NCBI GenBank assembly: GCA_036506175.1
Contig: DASXSE010000086.1
Coordinates: 1-20,508 of the forward strand
From: JAIBJP01 sp036506175
GTDB taxonomy: Bacteria; Actinomycetota; Thermoleophilia; Gaiellales; Gaiellaceae
Reading direction: 5' to 3'
DNA: 20,508 bases
The notes below the pieces were generated by a model that made no database searches, was not told the DNA's origin, and saw nothing but the letters and a program-made list of their open reading frames with translations. Below, piece by piece: positions 15,553 to 20,508 of the stretch (position 1 is its first letter; each line of letters starts with the position of its first letter). The position numbers and the translations under genes are program-made.

Positions 15553-16207
15553 CGAGACGTTGCCGGTCGCCGGCGTCGAGCGCATCGGGCTCTACAGCCT
15601 CATGCGCCTCAAGCGGGGCGGGATGGAGTCGGGCGTGCCGGGCCAGTTCTTCATGCTTTCCCCGCCTGGTCGCCTCCTGCCGCGGCCGATGAGCCTCTGC
15701 CTCGCCACCCGAACTGAGCTGGGCTTCCTCATCGACCCCATCGGGCCGGGCACGCGCGCGCTCGTCGACGTCGTACGCCGGGAGCCGATCCAGGTGCTCG
15801 GGCCCCTGGGCAACGGGTACCGGCTCGACGTCGACCGGCCGCTGCTGGTCGGCGGCGGGATCGGCGTGGCGCCGTTCCCCTACCTCTCAGAGCGGCTCGG
15901 GCGACCGCCCGCCGTCCTCGGTTTCCGCACCGAGGAGCACGCGGAGGCCGCGGCGCTCGTCCCCAATGCCGAGGTCGTCGTCGAGCCGCGACTCGTCACG
16001 GAGCTCCTGCGCCCCGGACACGACGTTCTCGCGTGCGGGCCGGAACCGATGCTGGTCGCCGTGCGCCGGCTGGCGCCGGGGGCCCAGCTGGCCTGGGAGG
16101 CGCCGATGGCTTGCGGCTATGGAGCTTGCTACGGCTGCGCGATCGAGATCAACGGCGAGCTCAAGCGCCTATGCGTCGAGGGGCCGGTTCTGGAGGCAGC
16201 TGCGTGA
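15545..16207 (+). CDS. pyrK: Dihydroorotate dehydrogenase electron transfer subunit
   Basis: This 220-aa flavoprotein of the ferredoxin-reductase family delivers electrons from dihydroorotate oxidation to NAD+. The FAD site motif RPMSLC is at 47-52, the NAD-binding GGGIGVAP at 103-110, and ACGPEPML at 163-170. The C-terminal [2Fe-2S] motif is complete, with cysteines 190, 195, 198 and 210 (MACGYGACYGCAIEING...LC). It pairs with the pyrD product to form the class 1B heterotetramer, so orotate formation is coupled to NAD+ rather than quinone. GTG 15545 has AGGAG 7 nt upstream and overlaps carB by 8 nt. Its stop overlaps pyrD as GTGA. At 220 aa it is slightly shorter than the usual ~250. Confidence 0.95.
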   Translation: MRSETLPVAGVERIGLYSLMRLKRGGMESGVPGQFFMLSPPGRLLPRPMSLCLATRTELGFLIDPIGPGTRALVDVVRREPIQVLGPLGNGYRLDVDRPLLVGGGIGVAPFPYLSERLGRPPAVLGFRTEEHAEAAALVPNAEVVVEPRLVTELLRPGHDVLACGPEPMLVAVRRLAPGAQLAWEAPMACGYGACYGCAIEINGELKRLCVEGPVLEAAA

Positions 16208-17073
16208 TCCTGAACGCCTCCGGTTGCCTGGATGCCCTGACCGCGCCGGATGTGGCTGGGGAGCTGGACGCCTTCGTCACCAAGACCGTCACACCGCTTC
16301 CCCGCGGCGGCAACGAGCCCGTCCGCATCGCCGAGACCGACGTGGGCATGCTCAACTCGATCGGTCTGGCGAACCCGGGAATCGACGAGTTCGTCGAGGA
16401 GGTGCTGCCCCGGCTCGCAGAGCTCGACCGCCCGATCTGGGTTTCGGTCGGAGGGTTTTCGGCGGAGGACTACGCAAGCCTCTGCGTGATCCTCGACAGG
16501 CGCGACGAAGTCGCGGCCGTGGAGCTCAACGTTTCCTGTCCGAACGTCGCCGAGCCCGCCGGAAGCGTGGCCGAGATCGTCAAGACCGCCCGTGCCGCGA
16601 CCTCCAAGACCCTTTACACGAAGCTCTCGCCCGCGAGCGCCGACATTGCTGCGGTCGCAGAAGCAGCGGTCGAGGCGGGCACGGACGGCCTCTCGCTCGT
16701 CAACACGATTCGCGGGCTCGCGCTAGACGGCGGAACGCTCGCACCCATCCTCTCCACGGCTACTGGGGGATTTTCAGGCCCGGCTCTCCGTCCCATCGCG
16801 CTCGCGGCGGTCTTCACCTGCTACCGGGCCACTGGGCTCCCGATCGTGGCCATGGGCGGGATCTCGACCGGCCGCCACGCACTCGAGTCGATCGCGGCGG
16901 GCGCGTCTGCCTGCGCACTGGGGACGATTCTCTTCTCGGATCCAGGCGCCCCGGCTCGAATCCGCTCCGAGTTGGACGTGGAAGCGCAGGCCTTGGGGTT
17001 CGAGAATCCCCTTGCTGCACGCGCCGCAGCCCATGGCGAGAAACCCGTTTTGCCGCTGCGACACGTTGCCTAG
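16204..17073 (+). CDS. pyrD: Dihydroorotate dehydrogenase, class 1B catalytic subunit
   Basis: This 289-aa FMN barrel enzyme oxidises dihydroorotate to orotate. It has LNASGCL at the N-terminus, VTKTVTPLPRGGNEPVRIAE (25-44), MLNSIGLANPG, the catalytic loop ELNVSCPNV with Cys112 as base, LVNTIRG (165-171), GGFSGPALRPIAL (188-200) and AMGGI (216-220). Cysteine rather than serine as base marks class 1, and the adjacent pyrK makes it class 1B. The GTG at 16204 overlaps the pyrK stop (GTGA), and homology begins immediately after it. The stop codon lies in a 16-bp palindrome. Neither pyrE nor pyrF follows, although pyrF often lies between the carB region and mihF in actinobacteria. Confidence 0.95.
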   Translation: MILNASGCLDALTAPDVAGELDAFVTKTVTPLPRGGNEPVRIAETDVGMLNSIGLANPGIDEFVEEVLPRLAELDRPIWVSVGGFSAEDYASLCVILDRRDEVAAVELNVSCPNVAEPAGSVAEIVKTARAATSKTLYTKLSPASADIAAVAEAAVEAGTDGLSLVNTIRGLALDGGTLAPILSTATGGFSGPALRPIALAAVFTCYRATGLPIVAMGGISTGRHALESIAAGASACALGTILFSDPGAPARIRSELDVEAQALGFENPLAARAAAHGEKPVLPLRHVA

Positions 17074-17081
17074 CTAGGCAA
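17066..17081. repeat. Perfect 16-bp palindrome spanning the pyrD stop codon
   Basis: TTGCCTAGCTAGGCAA reads the same on both strands. As RNA it would form a 6-bp stem with an AGCT loop, followed by AAAUAGCC rather than a U-tract, so it is a weak terminator at best. It ends 31 nt before the mihF -35, so it could be an operator for a dimeric regulator. No matching consensus is known to me. Confidence 0.5.
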
Positions 17082-17112
17082 AATAGCCGGAATAGCAGCG
17101 AAAATCTCGCAC

Positions 17113-17140
17113 TTGAAGCGCGGGAGGGCGCTGTTAGAAT
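17113..17140 (+). promoter_or_regulatory. Promoter for mihF (leaderless transcript predicted)
   Basis: TTGAAG (17113-17118) and TAGAAT (17135-17140) are 16 nt apart, a near-consensus housekeeping promoter. Transcription should begin around 17147-17149, at the ATG of mihF. No Shine-Dalgarno sequence is found before that ATG, which agrees with a leaderless mRNA. It makes mihF-gmk-rpoZ-coaBC a transcription unit that can run apart from pyr regulation. Confidence 0.65.
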
Positions 17141-17148
17141 GGCGCGCC

Positions 17149-17478
17149 ATGCAGGGCACGAAGACCCAGGTCCAGGCGCCCGTGCGATCGCTGGACCAGA
17201 GGATGGACGCTCTCAGACGAGCGAACGAGATTCGCGTCCGGCGAGCCCAGCTGAAGAAGGACTTGAAGAACGGGAGCGCGAGGATCGAGGACATCCTTCG
17301 CAACCCGCCCGCCTACGTCGAGACCGCCAAGGTCTTCGACATGCTCATGGCCGTCCCGAAGTTCGGGCGCGTGAAGGCGGCGCGCTTCCTCAACCAGTGC
17401 CGGATCAGCCAGTCGAAGACGGTCGGCGGGCTATCCGACCGGCAGCGCGCCGAGCTGGTCGGGTTGCTCCGGCGCTGA
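17149..17478 (+). CDS. mihF: Actinobacterial integration host factor (mIHF)
   Basis: This 109-aa basic DNA-binding protein bends DNA and organises the nucleoid; in mycobacteria and Streptomyces the homologue is needed for normal growth and development. The long N-terminal helix (about 15-42, rich in Arg and Lys: RRAQLKKDLKNG) and the helix-two-turn-helix core are clear: ILRNPP at 49-54, MLMAVPKFGRVKAARFLNQC (65-84) and TVGGLSDRQRAEL (91-103). The start ATG 17149 lies just after a strong -10. A longer frame from 17113 would include the promoter and is rejected. The TGA stop overlaps a CTG that seems to begin gmk. mihF-gmk-rpoZ is a conserved actinobacterial order. Confidence 0.94.
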   Translation: MQGTKTQVQAPVRSLDQRMDALRRANEIRVRRAQLKKDLKNGSARIEDILRNPPAYVETAKVFDMLMAVPKFGRVKAARFLNQCRISQSKTVGGLSDRQRAELVGLLRR

Positions 17479-18059
17479 ACGAGGGCGCGAAGCTCTTCGT
17501 CGTCACCGGCCCGTCGGGGGCCGGCAAGGGCACGCTCATCAAGGCGCTGCTCGACCGGCGCTCCGACCTCGAGTTGGCCGTCTCGGCCACGACCCGGCCT
17601 CGGCGTGAAGGGGAGATCGACGGCGTGCACTACTACTTCATCTCGGACGAGGAGTTCGACCGCCGCATCGCCGACGGGGAGTTCCTCGAATACGTGAACT
17701 TCGTGCACCAGCGGTCGGGAACGCTCTTCTCGGAGATCGAGCGGATCGCGGCAAAGGGGAAGTCCTGCCTCCTCGAACTCGAGCCGACGGGAGCACTCCG
17801 CGTGCGCGACCTCGTCGACGGAAGCGTGACGATCTTCGTAACGGCGCCGATCGCAGAGCTCGAGCGCCGGCTCCGAGAGCGTGCGACGGAAAGTGCAGGA
17901 GAGATCGAGGAGCGCCTCGCGCTTGCACGCGAGCATCAGAAGCTCGCGGGAGCGTTCCACTACGTGGTCGTGAACGACGAAGTCGAGCGCGCCGTCGACG
18001 AGCTGGACGAAATAGTCACAAAGGAGCTGAACGCGGCAGGTAGACTGAACCCGAGATGA
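17475..18059 (+). CDS. gmk: Guanylate kinase, apparent CTG start
   Basis: This 194-aa protein phosphorylates GMP to GDP with ATP. The P-loop is TGPSGAGKGT (11-20). The GMP-binding segment is SATTRPRREGEIDGVHYYF (37-55), with both expected arginines. The lid is RRLRERATES and the C-terminal helix is VVVNDEVERAVDEL. The usual YGT motif of the GMP site reads SGT (81-83), and the QGA motif reads TGA after LELEP, so one GMP contact appears changed. The start is unusual. The family N-terminus (KLFVVTGPSG) begins just after CTG 17475, which overlaps the mihF stop as CTGA. The nearest conventional in-frame start is GTG 17397 (ATG 17139 lies further back), inside mihF, with arginine-rich extensions. 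Downstream starts would lose the P-loop. The stop overlaps rpoZ as ATGA. Confidence 0.88.
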   Translation: MNEGAKLFVVTGPSGAGKGTLIKALLDRRSDLELAVSATTRPRREGEIDGVHYYFISDEEFDRRIADGEFLEYVNFVHQRSGTLFSEIERIAAKGKSCLLELEPTGALRVRDLVDGSVTIFVTAPIAELERRLRERATESAGEIEERLALAREHQKLAGAFHYVVVNDEVERAVDELDEIVTKELNAAGRLNPR

Positions 18060-18286
18060 TGTATCCACGCATCGACGATCTGCTGGACAACGTGCAGCAG
18101 TCGCGCTACGGGGTCGTGATCGCGGCCGCCAAGCGCGCGCGTCAAATCAACAACTATCACCATCAGCTGGGCGAGGGGACGTTCGACGACTTCCCGCCTC
18201 CGCTTGTCGAGTCCCGCTCGAAGAACTACCTGACGATGGCCCTCGAAGAGATCGCCGAGGGCAAGATCAAGGTCTCGTTCCGCTAG
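18056..18286 (+). CDS. rpoZ: DNA-directed RNA polymerase omega subunit
   Basis: This 76-aa small subunit assists folding and assembly of the beta-prime subunit. It has the family signature YGVVIAAAKRARQINNY (18-34) with the conserved basic RAR, an N-terminal RIDDLL, and a C-terminal helix YLTMALEEIAEGKIKV (58-73). The start ATG at 18056 overlaps the gmk stop (ATGA); a second ATG follows at 18059, and either could be used. Its place between gmk and coaBC is the usual one in many bacteria. A 27-nt gap with AAAGGAG follows before coaBC. Confidence 0.95.
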   Translation: MMYPRIDDLLDNVQQSRYGVVIAAAKRARQINNYHHQLGEGTFDDFPPPLVESRSKNYLTMALEEIAEGKIKVSFR

Positions 18287-18313
18287 CGCACTCCTAGCGG
18301 CGAAAGGAGCCGG

Positions 18314-19480
18314 ATGGCTCGCGTTCTCGTCGGCGTCACGGGCGGCATCGCGGCCTACAAGGCCTGCGAACTCGTGCGGCTGCTCGTGAAAGCCGGGCAC
18401 GAGGTGACCCCGCTCCTCACGCCCGACGCCGCGCGCTTCGTCACCCCCCATACCTTCGAGGCGCTGGCGCGCCGGGAAGCGCCGCGCGACCTCTACCCGC
18501 ACCTCACGGAGGCCGATCTCCTCGTGATCGCGCCGCTCTCCGCGAACACGCTCGCCAAGCTCGCACACGGGCTCGCCGACAACGTTCTGACCCAGGCGGC
18601 TCTGGCATTCCGCGGGCCGGTGCTCGTCGCCCCGGCGATGAACGTGCGCATGTGGGAGCACTCCGCCACGAGGGACAACGTCGCGCTCCTCGTCAAAAGG
18701 GGAGTGGAGATCATCGGGCCCGAGGAAGGCGAATTGGCCGAGGGGGAGCACGGGCCGGGGCGCATGACCGAGCCGGAGGTCATCTTCGCCCGCTGCCAAG
18801 AACTTGTTTCGCAGCCGCCTGCAAGCGGGGGGCTGGGTGGAAAGAAAGTCGTGGTCTCCGCCGGCGGGACTCGAGAGCCCATCGACTTGGTCAGATTCGT
18901 GGGAAACCGGTCCTCCGGGCGCATGGGAGTCGCTCTCGCCGCTGAAGCGAAGCGGCGGGGGGCGGACGTGACCCTCGTCTATGCGAACGGGGCCGTGCCG
19001 GCGCCAGAGGGAGTCGAGGTCGTCCCGGCTCCGACGGCCGCCGACATGCGCCGCGAGATGCTCGAGAGGGCGAACGCGGACATCGTTCTCATGGCCGCAG
19101 CCGTCGCCGACTACCGACCCAGCAATCCTGAAAAGGGAAAGCGTCCGAAGGACCGGGACATGTGGACGCTGACCCTCGAGCCCACGGAAGACGTCCTCGC
19201 GGAGCTGGGGAGCAAAAGGACAAACGGCCAGGTCCTGGTGGGCTTCGCGGCCGACAGCGGGGAGCGCGGCCTGGAACGCGCCCGTGAGAAACTCGCCAAC
19301 AAACGAGGGAACCTCTTCGTCTTCAACGACGTATCTCAGTCTGGCGTCGGGTTCGAGGCCGAGGACAATGAGATCGTGCTCGTCTCCGAGCGGGGCGAGC
19401 GGAAGATCGGGAGGCGAAGCAAGGAGAATTGCGCTGTGGCTATCCTCGACGAGGTCGAGGCCTTACTGGGAGGGGCTTAA
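18314..19480 (+). CDS. coaBC: Bifunctional phosphopantothenoylcysteine decarboxylase/synthetase
   Basis: This 388-aa enzyme joins phosphopantothenate to cysteine (CoaB) and decarboxylates the product (CoaC), two steps of coenzyme A synthesis. The CoaC flavoprotein domain (1-170) has TGGIAAYKACEL (9-20), His63 as the likely catalytic histidine in YPHLTEADLLVIAP, and PAMNVRMW (107-114). The CoaB domain (about 175-388) has SAGGTREPID, VRFVGNRSSGRMG, MAAAVADYRP and FNDVSQSGVGF. Two oddities appear in CoaC. The loop after His63 is about three residues shorter than in E. coli. The cysteine expected in LACGxxGxGRM is Glu143 (LAEGEHGPGRM). Other actinobacterial CoaBC may also lack this cysteine, so it need not mean loss of function. 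ATG 18314 has AAAGGAG upstream. The last base of the stop is the first base of the moxR ATG. Confidence 0.96.
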   Translation: MARVLVGVTGGIAAYKACELVRLLVKAGHEVTPLLTPDAARFVTPHTFEALARREAPRDLYPHLTEADLLVIAPLSANTLAKLAHGLADNVLTQAALAFRGPVLVAPAMNVRMWEHSATRDNVALLVKRGVEIIGPEEGELAEGEHGPGRMTEPEVIFARCQELVSQPPASGGLGGKKVVVSAGGTREPIDLVRFVGNRSSGRMGVALAAEAKRRGADVTLVYANGAVPAPEGVEVVPAPTAADMRREMLERANADIVLMAAAVADYRPSNPEKGKRPKDRDMWTLTLEPTEDVLAELGSKRTNGQVLVGFAADSGERGLERAREKLANKRGNLFVFNDVSQSGVGFEAEDNEIVLVSERGERKIGRRSKENCAVAILDEVEALLGGA

Positions 19481-20454
19481 TGGACGAGCAGGCGGCGGGA
19501 GTGGAGGAACGACTCGAGGCGACCAGAACGGCGGAGCTGGCCGAGCGCGTCATGGAGAACCTCCAGCGCGTCATCCACGCTCCCGAGGAGACGCTGCAGT
19601 ATGCGTTTCTCTGCCTTCTGGCTGAAGGTCATCTGATCATCGAGGACTTCCCGGGCGTCGGAAAGACGAGCCTTGCGAAAGCGCTTGCGCGCTCGATCGA
19701 CTGCGCGTTTTCGCGCTTGCAGTTCACCCCCGACCTGCTCCCGTCAGACGTCACCGGAGTCAATGTCTTCAACCAGCGCTCGAACGAGTTCGAATTCCGA
19801 CCCGGCCCGGTCTTCGCGAACATCCTCCTGGTCGACGAGATCAACCGCGCGTCACCGAAGACGCAGTCGGCTCTCCTCGAGTGCATGCAGGAGCGCCAGG
19901 TGACCGTCGACGGCGTCTCGTACCAACTCCCGCCGCCGTTCATGGTTATGGCGACGCAGAACCCGATCGAGTACGAGGGCACGTATCCCCTGCCGGAGGC
20001 CGAGCTCGACCGCTTCACGATGAGGATCGCGATCGGGTATCCGCCTCTCGCCGACGAGGCGAAGATGCTCTCCGAGCAGACGATGGACACGCCGCTCGAG
20101 AACCTGGAATGCGTCGCGTCGGCCGAAGAGGTCCTGGCTGGGATCGAGGACGCCCGCCGCGTCTTCGTCGAGGAGAGCCTGAACCGCTACATCGTCGCGC
20201 TCCTGCGCCAGACGCGCTCCGACAGCCGCCTGTATCTCGGCGGCAGCCCTCGTGCCGGAATCGCCCTCCTGCGCGTTGCCAAGGCACGGGCGCTCGTCTC
20301 AGGGCGCGACTACGTCGAGCCGGAGGACGTCAAGGTGATCGCTCCGACGGTCCTCGCCCATCGCCTCATCCTCGCTCCGGAGGCGCGCTCGTCGGGTCTG
20401 GACGCCGAGGATCTCGTCCGGAACGTGCTCGAGCGGACGCCGGTCCCCGTCTAG
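19480..20454 (+). CDS. MoxR-family AAA+ ATPase
   Basis: This 324-aa chaperone-like ATPase has Walker A DFPGVGKTSLAKALA (56-70), Walker B ANILLVDEINRA (113-124), QSALLECMQERQVTVDG (129-145), sensor 1 MATQNPIEYEGTYPLPEAELDRF (157-179, Asn161, arginine finger Arg178) and sensor 2 SPRAGIALLRVAKARAL (256-272). MoxR proteins help assemble or activate metal-binding or cell-envelope complexes, usually together with a DUF58 protein and von Willebrand-type domain proteins. The next reading frame fits DUF58. The ATG at 19480 shares its A with the coaBC stop (TAATG) and has GGGAGGGG upstream, so translation is probably coupled. An upstream in-frame ATG (19429) inside coaBC would not match the family. Confidence 0.94.
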   Translation: MDEQAAGVEERLEATRTAELAERVMENLQRVIHAPEETLQYAFLCLLAEGHLIIEDFPGVGKTSLAKALARSIDCAFSRLQFTPDLLPSDVTGVNVFNQRSNEFEFRPGPVFANILLVDEINRASPKTQSALLECMQERQVTVDGVSYQLPPPFMVMATQNPIEYEGTYPLPEAELDRFTMRIAIGYPPLADEAKMLSEQTMDTPLENLECVASAEEVLAGIEDARRVFVEESLNRYIVALLRQTRSDSRLYLGGSPRAGIALLRVAKARALVSGRDYVEPEDVKVIAPTVLAHRLILAPEARSSGLDAEDLVRNVLERTPVPV

Positions 20455-20467
20455 GGGCCGCAGAGGC

Positions 20468-20508
20468 GTGCTGACCGACCGCGGCCGCTGGATCCTCGCG
20501 TTCGGCGG
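20468..20508 (+). CDS. Start of a probable DUF58 protein (cut by window end)
   Basis: GTG at 20468, preceded by AGAGG, opens a frame that reads LTDRGRWILAFGG to the window end. DUF58 proteins commonly begin with a short segment of the form LTxRGxxLL just before their first membrane helix, and they usually follow moxR directly. Only 13 residues are visible, so the call leans mainly on gene context. Confidence 0.5.
   Translation, partial: MLTDRGRWILAFG

Noticed and set aside
17073..17148. A pyrF or other gene between pyrD and mihF
   Set aside because: Only 75 nt remain, containing a palindrome and a promoter; no coding potential.
17139..18059. gmk starting at ATG 17139 and containing all of mihF out of frame
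   Set aside because: It would add over 100 residues unlike guanylate kinases and overlap a conserved gene completely. The homology starts at 17475.

Overview
The window is high-GC, densely packed bacterial chromosome that reads as an actinobacterium. The strongest marker is an actinobacterial-type integration host factor (mIHF) followed by gmk, rpoZ and coaBC. Other markers are a mycobacterial-style PyrR-binding hairpin over the pyrR ribosome site, heavy use of GTG starts, and 1-17 nt overlaps between neighbouring genes. The style of several proteins suggests a deep-branching class such as Thermoleophilia, but that is inference. I see no phage, transposase, CRISPR or rRNA. No stretch over about 165 nt lacks a gene.

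Region by region: 1-317 (minus) is the N-terminus of a secreted protein cut by the window edge. Next comes tRNA-Arg(CCG) at 414-486 (minus). Divergent from it, 509-5444 holds a run of a DgcA-like enolase-superfamily epimerase, a DgcN-like DUF1611 protein, two M29 aminopeptidase paralogues and a YfcE-type phosphoesterase. These genes suggest catabolism of D-glutamate or murein-type peptides. At 5485-5739 a tiny membrane-anchored LysM protein has a perfect LexA-type operator, CGAACATATGTTCG, across its start codon; it is a good candidate for a YneA-like SOS division inhibitor. A minus-strand HD-GYP sensor protein converges on it. RNase Z and a DUF2007 protein follow.

8425-17073 is the UMP biosynthesis operon pyrR-pyrB-pyrC-carA-carB-pyrK-pyrD. 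It is preceded by a PyrR-binding RNA hairpin abutting the Shine-Dalgarno sequence. The genes overlap or nearly touch, except for a 163-nt gap between pyrC and carA filled by a concentric fold-back element. pyrE and pyrF are not in the window. pyrD uses the class 1B (PyrK-dependent) form.

17113-19480 has a promoter for mihF, then gmk (apparently initiating at CTG), rpoZ and coaBC: DNA architecture, GMP kinase, RNA polymerase omega and coenzyme A synthesis. 19480-20508 begins a MoxR-DUF58 pair cut by the window end.

The observations most worth checking are the SOS-box LysM gene, the two CTGA gene junctions that imply CTG start codons, the pyrC-carA fold-back element, the DgcA/DgcN/M29 cluster, and substitutions at expected active-site positions in CoaBC, Gmk and one M29 paralogue.
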